DNA of 64,000 bases from Inquilinus limosus DSM 16000. GTDB lineage: Bacteria; Pseudomonadota; Alphaproteobacteria; DSM-16000; Inquilinaceae. Position 1 is the first letter of the stretch. Every line of letters starts with the position of its first letter. This document shows, piece after piece, positions 44,854 through 53,740 of the stretch. The notes beneath the pieces are model-generated. The model ran no database searches. It was not told the DNA's origin and worked only from the letters and a program-made list of their open reading frames with translations. The DNA lies in assembly GCF_000423185.1 (NCBI RefSeq), contig NZ_AUHM01000005.1:248001-312000 (forward strand). The letters run 5' to 3'. The translations under genes and the position numbers were made by a program.

Positions 44854-46005
44854 TCAGCCCTCCACCGCCGGCAGGTCGATCCAGCGCCGCTCGGCCCAGC
44901 TGCGGAGGCCGGCCTCGGCCAGCTGCACGCCCTTCACGCCCTGCCACAGATCGTATTTCCACGGCGTGCCGGCGACGACGTGGCGGATGAAATCCTCCCA
45001 CTGCGCCTTGAAGCCGTTGTCGTAGACCACGTTGTCCGGAACCTCGTCCCACTGGTCGAAGAAGTTCATGGTCTGCGGCTGGTCCGGGTTCCACACCGGG
45101 CGCGGCGTGTTCACCCGGTGCTGGGTCCAGCAGCGGGTCAGCCCGGCCACGGCCGAGCCGTGGGTGCCGTCGACCTGGAAGGTGACCAGGTCGTCGCGCC
45201 GCACCCGGACGGCCCAGGAGGAGTTGATATGGGCGATGACCCCGCCCTCGAGCTGGAAGGTGGCGTAGGCGGCATCGTCGGCATCGGCCTGGTAGCGCTT
45301 GCCGGCTTCGTCCACCCGCTCCGGAATATGGGTGGCGCCGAGGCAGCTGACCGACTTCACCTCGCCGAACAGGTTGTCCAGCACGTAGCGCCAGTGGCAC
45401 AGCATGTCGAGGATGATGCCGCCGCCATCGCCCTTGCGGTAGTTCCAGCTGGGCCGCTGCGCCGGCTGCCAGTCGCCCTCGAACACCCAGTAGCCGAACT
45501 CGCCGCGGACCGAGAGGATGCGGCCGAAGAAGCCGGAATCGCGCAGCATGCGGATCTTCTGCAGCCCGGGCAGGTACAGCTTGTCCTGGACCACGCCGTG
45601 GCGGATGCCGCGGGCGGTCGCGTGGCGGGCCAGCTTCGTCGCCACCTCCAGCGTCTCGGCGATCGGCTTCTCGCAATAGACGTGCTTGCCGGCGTCGATG
45701 GCGCGGGTCAGCAGTTCGGCCCGCATCTGGGTCGAGCCGGCGTCAAAGAACAGCGTGTCGTCGGGATTGGCCAGCGCGCGGTCCAGATCCGTGCCCCAGC
45801 GGGCGATGCCATGGCGCTTGGCCAGGGCCTCGATCCTCTCGGCGTTGCGGCCGACCAGGATCGGGTCGGGCATCACCCTGTCGCCATTGGGCAGCGGCAC
45901 GCCGCCCTGGTCGCGGATGGCGCAGATCGAGCGCACCAGATGCTGGTTGTAGCCCATGCGGCCGGTGACGCCGTGCATGATGATGCCGAGGCGCTGGGTG
46001 CCCAT
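44854..46005 (-). CDS. Gfo/Idh/MocA-family oxidoreductase
   Basis: A 383-aa oxidoreductase that starts MGTQRLGIIMHGVTGRMGYN with a DapB-like GxxGRMG loop rather than the plain GxGxxG. The EKP motif is in HVYCEKPIAETLEVA, and the QDKLYLPGLQKIRML helix follows. It is the first gene of the leftward operon, whose promoter region holds a TetR operator at 46056-46071. It overlaps none of its neighbours and is four bases upstream of the DUF993 gene. Confidence 0.92.
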   Translation of the reverse strand: MGTQRLGIIMHGVTGRMGYNQHLVRSICAIRDQGGVPLPNGDRVMPDPILVGRNAERIEALAKRHGIARWGTDLDRALANPDDTLFFDAGSTQMRAELLTRAIDAGKHVYCEKPIAETLEVATKLARHATARGIRHGVVQDKLYLPGLQKIRMLRDSGFFGRILSVRGEFGYWVFEGDWQPAQRPSWNYRKGDGGGIILDMLCHWRYVLDNLFGEVKSVSCLGATHIPERVDEAGKRYQADADDAAYATFQLEGGVIAHINSSWAVRVRRDDLVTFQVDGTHGSAVAGLTRCWTQHRVNTPRPVWNPDQPQTMNFFDQWDEVPDNVVYDNGFKAQWEDFIRHVVAGTPWKYDLWQGVKGVQLAEAGLRSWAERRWIDLPAVEG

Positions 46006-46055
46006 TCCGGTCTTCCCTCCCGTTGCGGCACGGGCGTCGATCCCGGGCCTTGATT

Positions 46056-46071
46056 GTAACCAACTGGTTAC
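46056..46071. promoter_or_regulatory. TetR operator, leftward operon
   Basis: GTAACC-AACT-GGTTAC is a perfect 6-base inverted repeat. On the minus strand a TTGACG hexamer (46097-46102) lies 25 bases upstream of it. The same core and the same distance from a TTGAC box occur at 46886-46901, on the other side of the TetR gene. Confidence 0.8.
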
Positions 46072-46118
46072 TAGCGGATCACGGAAAGGGCCTGCGCGTC
46101 AAGAGGCCGCGGCGAGGA

Positions 46119-46799
46119 TCAGGGGCGCAGCGACGCCAGGATCATCTGGGCGATGTGCTCGCCCCAATCGGCCAGGGCCTTGGGCTCGGTCAGCTCGCGC
46201 CGGAAGATGGTCGACAGGGTGTAGCGGTTCGACAGGTAGAAGGCGCCCAGCGAGGCGATGCTGACATAGACTTTGACCGGGTCGGCATCGGCCCGGAACA
46301 CGCCCTTGGCCGCGCCGCGCTTGAGCAGCTCGGAGATCACGGCGACCAGCGGCGAATGCAGATCGAAGATGCGGGCCGAGCGCTTCAGGTGCCGCGCCTT
46401 CATCAGGTTCTCGGTCTGCAGGAGGCTCAGGAATTCCGGGTGGTCGATGAAGTAGCGCCAGGTGAACAGCGCCAGCTCGCGGATGCCGTCGACCGGGTCG
46501 TGGTCGGCCAGGTGCAGCTTGCTCTCGGCCGAGCGGATGGCGACATAGGCGCCTTCCAGCACCGCCAAGTACAGGGCCTCCTTGTCGCCGAAATAGTGGT
46601 ACAGCATGCGCTTGTTGGCGCCGGCGCGCTTGGCGATTTCGTTGATCCGCGCGCCGCTGTACCCTTTCTCGGTGAACTCCTTCACGGCGGCCGCCAGGAT
46701 CGCGGCGCTGGTCCGCTCCGGGTCGCGCACGGCCTTGGCGGCGGGGCGTTTCGGCTTCTCGGCGGTCAGGGTGTCGGCGGTCTCGTCGCTGATGCTCAC
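46119..46799 (-). CDS. TetR/AcrR-family transcriptional regulator
   Basis: A 226-aa regulator with an N-terminal TetR HTH (TSAAILAAAVKEFTEKGYSG, then INEIAKRAGANKRMLYHYFG), and a C-terminal ligand domain of the type found in RutR/YbiH-like proteins. An acidic, Lys-rich leader of about 25 residues precedes the HTH. It is embedded between the two operons it most likely represses and shares the leftward direction. The inducer is probably the imported sugar or a breakdown product. Confidence 0.93.
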   Translation of the reverse strand: MSISDETADTLTAEKPKRPAAKAVRDPERTSAAILAAAVKEFTEKGYSGARINEIAKRAGANKRMLYHYFGDKEALYLAVLEGAYVAIRSAESKLHLADHDPVDGIRELALFTWRYFIDHPEFLSLLQTENLMKARHLKRSARIFDLHSPLVAVISELLKRGAAKGVFRADADPVKVYVSIASLGAFYLSNRYTLSTIFRRELTEPKALADWGEHIAQMILASLRP

Positions 46800-46855
46800 G
46801 GTGGGCGGGCCTCGATTGCGGCCGGGCGGCAGCGCCGCACCCGCCGGTGTTCGTG

Positions 46856-46901
46856 TTGACAGCCATCATCGCATCGATCAAGCTTGTAACCAACTGGTTA
46901 T
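46856..46901 (+). promoter_or_regulatory. Promoter and TetR operator of the rightward sugar operon
   Basis: TTGACA at 46856-46861 is a consensus -35 box, and the operator GTAACCAACTGGTTAT lies at 46886-46901, 24 bases later, so a bound repressor would cover the -10 to +1 region. The gap between the TetR start (46799) and the binding-protein start (47010) is 210 bases; the rest shows no gene. The TetR gene itself is probably controlled from the same site on the other strand. Confidence 0.75.
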
Positions 46902-47009
46902 AACTTCACCTCCTGACGGCGATCGGAGGAACGACGATTCGGCCGGACGACCGGCCGCCCAGTGTCACGGTCCCTCGCGAAGAAGGGCACCAGCGCAAGG
47001 AGGAAACGA

Positions 47010-48305
47010 ATGGCGACGCTGCGCATGAACCGCAGGCAGATTCTCGGATGGGGCGGGACCGCGGCCGGCCTGGCGCTGGCCGGCGCTCCGGGCCCCCTCT
47101 GGGCCCAGGACAAGCGCATCCGCATGTTCTGGTGGGGCTCCAAGGAGCGCGCCGATCGCACCAACAAGGTCAACAAGCTCTACGAAGCCGCCCACCCCGG
47201 CACGACCATCAACGGCGAGACGCTGGGCTGGCCCGACTACTGGCCGCGCCTCGCCACCCAGACCGCGGGCCGCAACGCGCCCGACGTGATCCAGATGGAC
47301 TACCGCTACATCGTCGAATACGCGCGGCGCGGCGCGCTGCTGCCGCTCGACGAGTACATGCCGTCGGTCCTGAAGATCGAGGATTTCGGCAAGCCTGCAA
47401 TCGATTGCGGCCGCGTCGAGGGCAAGCTCTACGGTGTCAATCTCGGCAACAACTCGACCGCCATCGTCTACGACATCGAGACGCTGCAGCAGATCGGCGC
47501 CGAGGAGCCGAAATGGGACTGGAGCTGGACGCAATGGGGCGACTGGTCGCTCAAGGTCGCCCAGGCCTCCAAGCGCGACGGGTTCTGGGGGATCGGCGAC
47601 TGCGGCGGCATCGAGCCGGCGCTCGACTGCTGGCTGCGGCAGAAGGGGAAGGCGCTCTACACCGCCGAGGGCAAGCCCGGCTTCGATGCGGAGGTGATGA
47701 CCGAATGGTTCGGCTTCTGGCACGAGCTGCGGCAGAAGAAGGCGATCCCGCCGGCCGACGTCCAGGCGCTGGACAAGCAGTCGCCGGAGACCAGCATGCT
47801 GGCGCTCGGCCACTCCGCCGCGATCATCACCAACTCGAACCAGCTCGTCGCGCATCAGGTGCTGAGCAAGACCAAGCTGAAGATGACGATGCAGCCGAGC
47901 GGCGGGCCGGGCGCCAAGCCGGGGCAGTATCTGAAGCCGTCGATGCTGTTCAGCATCTCGGCGCGCAGCCAGGTCGCCGAGGAGGCGGTGCGCGTCGCCA
48001 ACTTCTACGTCACCGACGTCGAGGCCGGGAAGGTGCTGGGCGTCGAGCGAGGCGTCCCGGCGTCCAAGGCGCTGCGCGAGGCGGTGGCGCCGACGCTCGA
48101 TGATCTCAGCCGGGCGATGCTCGACTATGTCTCCTTCATCACCGACAAGGTCGGCGACCTGCCGCCGTCGCCGCCGAAGGGCGCGGGCGAGATCAACTTC
48201 CTGCTGAAGCGGGTCAACGAGCAGGTCGGATTCGACCAGGCGTCGCCGGCCGACGGCGCCAAGCAGTTCGTCGACGAAGCCAACAGCATCCTCGATCGCG
48301 GGTGA
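47010..48305 (+). CDS. ABC sugar-binding protein (family 1), Tat-exported
   Basis: A 431-aa periplasmic binding protein with a twin-arginine signal, MNRRQILGWGGTAAGLALAG, ending at LWAQD near residue 34. The chosen ATG follows an excellent AAGGAGG, whereas an ATG 16 codons upstream lacks one. The mature part has family 1 features such as WDWSWTQWGDW and NSNQLVAHQVL. It is the first gene of the rightward operon and likely binds the sugar acid or oligosaccharide catabolised by the enzymes of this locus. Confidence 0.93.
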   Translation: MATLRMNRRQILGWGGTAAGLALAGAPGPLWAQDKRIRMFWWGSKERADRTNKVNKLYEAAHPGTTINGETLGWPDYWPRLATQTAGRNAPDVIQMDYRYIVEYARRGALLPLDEYMPSVLKIEDFGKPAIDCGRVEGKLYGVNLGNNSTAIVYDIETLQQIGAEEPKWDWSWTQWGDWSLKVAQASKRDGFWGIGDCGGIEPALDCWLRQKGKALYTAEGKPGFDAEVMTEWFGFWHELRQKKAIPPADVQALDKQSPETSMLALGHSAAIITNSNQLVAHQVLSKTKLKMTMQPSGGPGAKPGQYLKPSMLFSISARSQVAEEAVRVANFYVTDVEAGKVLGVERGVPASKALREAVAPTLDDLSRAMLDYVSFITDKVGDLPPSPPKGAGEINFLLKRVNEQVGFDQASPADGAKQFVDEANSILDRG

Positions 48306-48309
48306 CGAC

Positions 48310-49242
48310 ATGACCATTGCGGTGCAGGCCTCGGGACGGGCGGCGGGAGTGCGGCGGGCGCGGCGGGTGACCTCCCGCGCCCTGTCGGGCTACCTGTTCC
48401 TGACGCCCTGGCTGATCGGCTTCATCGGCCTGACCGCCGGGCCGATCCTGGTCTCGCTCTACCTGTCCTTCACCGATTTCGACCTGCTGCAGGCTCCGAA
48501 CTGGGTCGGGATGGCGAACTACGTCCGGATCGCCACCAATGATCCGAAGTTCCTGTCCTCGATGCAGGTCACCTTCCTGTTCGTGCTGTTCGCGGTGCCC
48601 TTGAAGCTGGCCTTCGCGCTCGCCGTGGCGATGATGCTGAACAAGGGCATCGCGGGCCTGCCGGTGTATCGCGCCCTGTTCTACCTGCCGTCGCTGCTGG
48701 GCGCGAGCGTCGCCATCGCCGTGCTGTGGCGGCAGCTCTTCGCCGGCAACGGGCTGGTCAACCAGTTTCTGAGCCTGTTCGGCATCCAGGGGCCGAGCTG
48801 GATCTCCAACCCGGACTACGCGCTGTCGACGCTGGTCGTCCTCAGCATCTGGCAGTTCGGGTCGCCGATGATCATCTTCCTCGCCGGGCTGCGGCAGGTG
48901 CCGCGCGACCTGTATGAGGCGGCGGCGATCGACGGCGCCGGGCCGTGGGCGCGGTTCTGGCGCATCACCCTGCCGCTCCTGACCCCCGTCGTGTTCTTCA
49001 ACGCCGTGATCCAGACGATCGAGGCGTTCAAGGCCTTCACCCCGGCCTTCATCATCAGCGAGGGCACGGGCGGGCCGATCGACTCCACGCTCTTCTACAC
49101 CCTGTACCTGTACCAGGAAGCCTTCAGCAACTTCCGCATGGGCTACGCCTCGGCGCTGGCCTGGGTGCTGGTCGTGATCATCGCGCTGTTCACCGCCTTT
49201 TCCTTCCTGTCGGCGCGCTACTGGGTGCACTACGATGACTGA
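48310..49242 (+). CDS. ABC sugar importer permease (MalF/UgpA type)
   Basis: A 310-aa permease with six membrane segments, the GYLFLTPWLIGFIGLTAGPI N-terminus typical of CUT1 proteins, and the EAA loop YEAAAIDGAGPWARFWRI. It follows the binding-protein gene by four bases and overlaps the next permease by eight, so the three are one unit. No ATPase gene occurs in the operon. Confidence 0.95.
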   Translation: MTIAVQASGRAAGVRRARRVTSRALSGYLFLTPWLIGFIGLTAGPILVSLYLSFTDFDLLQAPNWVGMANYVRIATNDPKFLSSMQVTFLFVLFAVPLKLAFALAVAMMLNKGIAGLPVYRALFYLPSLLGASVAIAVLWRQLFAGNGLVNQFLSLFGIQGPSWISNPDYALSTLVVLSIWQFGSPMIIFLAGLRQVPRDLYEAAAIDGAGPWARFWRITLPLLTPVVFFNAVIQTIEAFKAFTPAFIISEGTGGPIDSTLFYTLYLYQEAFSNFRMGYASALAWVLVVIIALFTAFSFLSARYWVHYDD

Positions 49243-50098
49243 CCTCGTCCTCAGCAGCCCCACCCGCCGCCCGCTGTCGCGGTCGCTCCTGATCCATATC
49301 GCCCTCTGCGCCGCCTCGCTGGCGATGCTGTATCCGCTGCTGTGGATGCTCGCCAGCTCGTTCAAGGAGGACGCGCAGATCTTCTCCTCGGCCTCGCTGT
49401 GGCCGGAGAGCTTCAGCCTCGACGCCTATGTCCGGGGTTGGAGCGGGCTCGACATCAGCTTCGGCCAGTTCTTCTGGAACTCGGCGGTGATCTCGGTGCT
49501 GTCGGTGATCGGCAACGTCTTCGCCTGCTCGCTGACCGCCTTCGCCTTCGCCCGGCTGCAATTCCCGGGGCGCAACTTCTGGTTCGCGCTGATGCTGGGC
49601 ACGCTGATGCTGCCCTATCACGTCACCCTGATCCCGCAATACGTGCTGTTCCTGAACCTGGAGTGGGTCGACACCTTCCTGCCGCTGGTGGTGCCGAAGT
49701 ACCTCGCCTCCGACGCCTTCTTCATCTTCCTGATGGTGCAGTTCTTCCGCGGCATCCCGCGCGAGCTGGACGAGGCGGCGATGATGGACGGCTGCAAGCC
49801 CTGGACGATCTACTGGAAGATCATCCTGCCGCTGTCGAAGCCGGTGCTGGCCACGGCGGCGATCTTCTCCTTCATCTGGACCTGGGACGACTTCTTCGCC
49901 CCCCTGATCTACCTGAACGACATGGGGTCCTACACGGTCCAGCTCGGCCTCCGGAACTTCGTCGATTCGACCGGCAAGTCGGACTGGAGCGCGCTGTTCG
50001 CCATGTCCGTCCTGACCCTGCTGCCGGTGTTCTTCTTCTTCCTGTTCTTCCAGCGCCTTCTGATCGAGGGCGTCGCCACCACCGGACTCAAACGCTGA
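49235..50098 (+). CDS. ABC sugar importer permease (MalG/UgpE type)
   Basis: A 287-aa permease with six membrane segments and the EAA loop DEAAMMDGCKPWTIYWKIIL. LMLPYHVTLIPQYVLFLNL is the conserved third helix region. It starts inside the end of the partner gene, indicating translational coupling. The heterodimer should be energised by a shared ATPase encoded elsewhere. Confidence 0.95.
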   Translation: MTDLVLSSPTRRPLSRSLLIHIALCAASLAMLYPLLWMLASSFKEDAQIFSSASLWPESFSLDAYVRGWSGLDISFGQFFWNSAVISVLSVIGNVFACSLTAFAFARLQFPGRNFWFALMLGTLMLPYHVTLIPQYVLFLNLEWVDTFLPLVVPKYLASDAFFIFLMVQFFRGIPRELDEAAMMDGCKPWTIYWKIILPLSKPVLATAAIFSFIWTWDDFFAPLIYLNDMGSYTVQLGLRNFVDSTGKSDWSALFAMSVLTLLPVFFFFLFFQRLLIEGVATTGLKR

Positions 50099-50111
50099 CC
50101 CGGGACTCCGA

Positions 50112-51128
50112 ATGACCATCCGCTTCGCCGCCATCGGCATCAACCACAACCACATCTTCGGCCAGGTCGAGGCGCTGCTCGGCGCCGGGGGCGAGTTCGT
50201 CGCCTTCCATGCGCCGGAGGAGGATCTGGCCGGCCCGTTCCAGACCCGCTACCCGCAGGCCCGGCGCGTGTCCGACCCGCGGGCGATCCTGGAGGATCCG
50301 TCGATCCAGCTCGTCACCTCGGCCGGCATCCCGGCCGACCGGGCGCCGCTTGGCATCGCGGTGATGCGGGCCGGCAAGGACTACCTCTCCGATAAGCCGG
50401 GCATGACCTCGCTGGAGCAGCTGGCCGAAGTGCGGCGGGTGCAGGCCGAGACCGGGCGCATCTACTCGATCTGCTACTCCGAGCATTTCCAGACCCGGTC
50501 GACCGTGAAGGCGGGCGAGCTGGTGCAGGCCGGCGCGATCGGCAGGGTGATCAACACGGTCGGGCTCGGGCCGCACCGGCTCAACGCCAGGCAGCGCCCC
50601 GACTGGTTCTTCCAGCGCGCCCGCTACGGCGGCATCCTGACCGACATCGCCTCGCACCAGTTCGAGCAGTTCCTGTTCTTCGCCGGCACGCTCGACGTCG
50701 AGGTCGCCTCGGCCGCGGTCGCCAACCGCGGCAACCCAGAGACACCCGAGCTGCAGGATTTCGGCGAGGCGCTGCTGCGCAGCCCGGACGCCACCGGCTA
50801 CATCCGGATCGACTGGTTCACCCCGGACGGGCTGCCGACCTGGGGCGACGGGCGACTGACCATCCTCGGCACCGAGGGCTATATCGAGCTGCGCAAATAC
50901 GTCGACCCGACCGGCCAGCCCGGCACCGACCACCTGATCCTGGTCGACAAGAAAGGCATGCAGCGGATCGATTGCAGCAACGTCGAGCTGCCCTTCGGCC
51001 GGCAGCTGGTGGCCGACGTGCTGGAGCGGACGGAGACGGCGATGAGCCAGGAGCACTGTTTCAAGGCGATGGAGCTGGCGCTGACGGCGCAGGCGATGGC
51101 GGAATCGGCCGCCGGGCGGAGGGCGTAA
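50112..51128 (+). CDS. Gfo/Idh/MocA-family oxidoreductase
   Basis: A 338-aa oxidoreductase with a slightly degenerate N-terminus, FAAIGINHNHIFGQVEALLG, in which the glycine-rich loop is GINHNH rather than GxGxxG. The catalytic-type DKPGMTSLEQLAEV replaces the usual EKP. These changes raise doubt about NAD(P) binding and it may have a non-standard cofactor mode. It lies 13 bases after the permease gene in the rightward operon. Confidence 0.88.
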   Translation: MTIRFAAIGINHNHIFGQVEALLGAGGEFVAFHAPEEDLAGPFQTRYPQARRVSDPRAILEDPSIQLVTSAGIPADRAPLGIAVMRAGKDYLSDKPGMTSLEQLAEVRRVQAETGRIYSICYSEHFQTRSTVKAGELVQAGAIGRVINTVGLGPHRLNARQRPDWFFQRARYGGILTDIASHQFEQFLFFAGTLDVEVASAAVANRGNPETPELQDFGEALLRSPDATGYIRIDWFTPDGLPTWGDGRLTILGTEGYIELRKYVDPTGQPGTDHLILVDKKGMQRIDCSNVELPFGRQLVADVLERTETAMSQEHCFKAMELALTAQAMAESAAGRRA

Positions 51129-51130
51129 GA

Positions 51131-52216
51131 ATGACGATCCGAAACGTGGCCGTGATCGGCCTGGGCGTCGGCCGTGGCCATATCGCCGAAGGCTATGCCG
51201 CCCATCCCGACAAGTTCCGGGTCGTGGCGATCTGCGACCTGAACCCGGAGCGCCTGGCCGAGATCGGCGACGAATTCGACATCCCGGTGCGGACCACCCG
51301 CTTCGACGAGATCCTGCGCATGCCGGAGATCGAGGTGGTCGACATCTGCACCCCGCCGACGGTGCATATCGGCCAGATCCTGGCGGCGCTCGAGGCCGGC
51401 AAGCAGGTGATCTGCGAGAAGCCGCTGGTCGGGTCGCTGGCCGATCTCGACCGGGTGGTCGAGGCCGAGGCGACGGCCCCGGGCCGGGTGATGCCGATCT
51501 TCCAGTACCGCTACGGCGACGGGTTGCAGAAGGCCAAGCGCATCGTCGATGCGGGGATCGCCGGCAAGCCCTATCTCGCCACAGTGGAGACGCACTGGAA
51601 CCGCGGCGCGAAGTACTATTCCGTGCCCTGGCGCGGCCGGCTGGACACCGAGCTGGGCGGCGTGCTGCTGACCCACGCCATCCATTCGCACGACATCATG
51701 ACCTGGATGCTGGGGCCGGTGGCCTCGGTCTACTGCCGCACCGCGACCCGGGTGAATCCGATCGAGGTCGAGGACTGCGCCGTGGCCAGCGTGGCGATGC
51801 AGAGCGGCGCCCTGGTCTCGCTCGCCGCCACCCTCGGTTCGCAGGTCGAGATCAGCCGGCTGCGCTTCTGCTTCGAGAACGTCACCTTCGAAAGCGGTCT
51901 CAAGCCCTATGCCCCGGGCGACGCGCCGTGGCAGATCGTCCCGGCCTCGCCGGAGATCGCGCAGCGGATCGAAGGCGCACTGGCAGCTTGGGAGCCGGTG
52001 CCGTCGCGCTTCGCCGGCCAGCTCGGCCGTTACCATGCGGCGCTGGAGAGCGGCGGACCGCTGCCGGTGACGCTGGACGATGCGCGGCGGTCCCTGGAAT
52101 TGGCGACGGCCCTGTTCCATTCTGCGGAGACCGGCCGGCCGGTCGAGCTGCCGATCGGCCGGGATCACCCGAAATACGCCGACTGGCGTCCGCAACCGAA
52201 GGCCTCCGCCGCATGA
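51131..52216 (+). CDS. Gfo/Idh/MocA-family oxidoreductase
   Basis: A 361-aa oxidoreductase with an intact Rossmann loop VAVIGLGVGRGHIAEGY, the EKP motif in QVICEKPLVGSLADL and a ligand-binding helix THAIHSHDIMTWMLG. The start is two bases after the previous stop. It ends with an ATGA overlap with uxaC. It probably oxidises or reduces a sugar in step with the other three family members of the locus. Confidence 0.93.
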   Translation: MTIRNVAVIGLGVGRGHIAEGYAAHPDKFRVVAICDLNPERLAEIGDEFDIPVRTTRFDEILRMPEIEVVDICTPPTVHIGQILAALEAGKQVICEKPLVGSLADLDRVVEAEATAPGRVMPIFQYRYGDGLQKAKRIVDAGIAGKPYLATVETHWNRGAKYYSVPWRGRLDTELGGVLLTHAIHSHDIMTWMLGPVASVYCRTATRVNPIEVEDCAVASVAMQSGALVSLAATLGSQVEISRLRFCFENVTFESGLKPYAPGDAPWQIVPASPEIAQRIEGALAAWEPVPSRFAGQLGRYHAALESGGPLPVTLDDARRSLELATALFHSAETGRPVELPIGRDHPKYADWRPQPKASAA

Positions 52217-53616
52217 GCCTGCATCCGGATCGTCTGTTCTCGCCGGACCCGACCCAGCGGGCCATCGCCCGGCGCCTCTATGCCGAGGTCGCCGGCCTGC
52301 CGCTGATCAGCCCGCACGGCCACACCGACCCGGCCTGGTACGCCAAGGACGAGCCGTTCCCGGACCCGGCCTCGCTGCTGATCATCCCGGACCACTACAT
52401 CTTCCGCATGCTCTACAGCCAGGGCGTGCGGCTGGAGGATCTGGGCGTGCCGCGCCGCGACGGCGGCCCGGTCGAAACCGATCCGCGGGCGATCTGGCGG
52501 CGCTTCGCCGAGCACTGGCATCTGTTCCGGGGCACGCCGACCCGGATGTGGCTCGACCACACCTTCGAGACGCTGTTCGGGGTCGAGGAACGGCTGACTC
52601 CGGCCAGCGCCGATCGGATCTACGACCGCATCGCCGAGCGGCTGGCGCGGCCGGACTATCGCCCCCGGGCGCTGTTCGAGCGCTTCAACCTCGAGGTCAT
52701 CGCCACCACGGAATCGCCGCTCGACCCGCTCGACCACCACCGTGCGATCCGCGACAGCGGGTGGAAGGGCAGGGTGGTCACCGCCTTCCGGCCCGACCCG
52801 GTGGTGGACCCGGAGTTCGACGGATTCCGCGAGGGGCTGCAGCGCCTCGGCGAGATCACCGGCGAGGACACGCATTCCTGGCGCGGCTATCTCGCCGCCA
52901 TGCAGCAGCGTCGCGTCTATTTCAAGGAGATGGGCGCGACCTCGACCGACCACGGCCACCCGACCGCGGCGACCGCGGATCTCGACCCGGTGCCGGCGGT
53001 GACGCTGTTCGAGAAGATCGTCTCCGGCCATTTCGAGCCGAAGGACGCCGAGCTGTTCCGGGCCCAGATGCTGACCGAGATGGCGCGGATGAGCCTCGAG
53101 GACGGGCTGGTGATGCAGATCCATCCCGGTTCCTTCCGCAACCACAACCCGGCGCTGCACCAGGAGTTCGGCCGCGACAAGGGCGCCGACATCCCGACCC
53201 GGACCGACTATGTCCACGCGCTGAAGCCGTTGCTCGACCGCTTCGGCAACGAGCGCGAGCTGTCGGTGATCCTGTTCACCCTGGACGAGAGCACCTATGC
53301 GCGAGAGCTGGCGCCGCTGGCCGGGCACTATCCCGTCCTGCGGCTCGGCCCGCCCTGGTGGTTCTTCGACAGCCCTGAGGGGATGCTGCGCTTCCGCGAG
53401 CTGGCGACCGAGACGGCGGGCTTCTACAACACCGTCGGCTTCAACGACGACACTCGCGCCTTCCCGTCGATCCCGGCCCGGCACGACGTGGCCCGGCGGA
53501 TCGACTGCCGCTACCTGGCCCAGCTGGTCGCCGAGCACCGGCTGGACGAGGACGAGGCGGCGGAGGTGGCGGTCGACCTCGCCTACCGGCTGCCGAAGAC
53601 GGCGTACAAGCTCTGA
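52213..53616 (+). CDS. uxaC: Glucuronate isomerase
   Basis: A 467-aa member of the UxaC family of the amidohydrolase superfamily, which interconverts D-glucuronate and D-fructuronate (or galacturonate and tagaturonate). Metal-site motifs include LISPHGHTDPAWYA (His-x-His), the central QIHPGSFRNHNP and the WWFFDSPEGM segment. The length fits the family. The start overlaps the oxidoreductase stop (ATGA). Its presence points to a uronate, or a uronate-containing glycoside, as substrate of the locus. Confidence 0.94.
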   Translation: MSLHPDRLFSPDPTQRAIARRLYAEVAGLPLISPHGHTDPAWYAKDEPFPDPASLLIIPDHYIFRMLYSQGVRLEDLGVPRRDGGPVETDPRAIWRRFAEHWHLFRGTPTRMWLDHTFETLFGVEERLTPASADRIYDRIAERLARPDYRPRALFERFNLEVIATTESPLDPLDHHRAIRDSGWKGRVVTAFRPDPVVDPEFDGFREGLQRLGEITGEDTHSWRGYLAAMQQRRVYFKEMGATSTDHGHPTAATADLDPVPAVTLFEKIVSGHFEPKDAELFRAQMLTEMARMSLEDGLVMQIHPGSFRNHNPALHQEFGRDKGADIPTRTDYVHALKPLLDRFGNERELSVILFTLDESTYARELAPLAGHYPVLRLGPPWWFFDSPEGMLRFRELATETAGFYNTVGFNDDTRAFPSIPARHDVARRIDCRYLAQLVAEHRLDEDEAAEVAVDLAYRLPKTAYKL

Positions 53617-53633
53617 GGGCGGGTTTTCGGAAC

Positions 53634-53720
53634 CGTCATTGCGAGGAGGCGAAGCCGACGAAGCAATCCAGGGGCCGGTGCGAGCGGCCCCTGGATGGCT
53701 TCGCTGCGCTCGCAGTGACG
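53634..53720. repeat. Palindromic repeat (CGTCATTGCGAGG type)
   Basis: Second copy of the subtype seen at 33356-33442, with ends CGTCATTGCGAGG and GCGCTCGCAGTGACG and a core ATCCAGGGGCC/GGCCCCTGGAT. It lies in the gap between the convergent uxaC and NTF2-like genes. Confidence 0.85.
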
Positions 53721-53740
53721 ATGAAGTGGGGACCCGCTGA

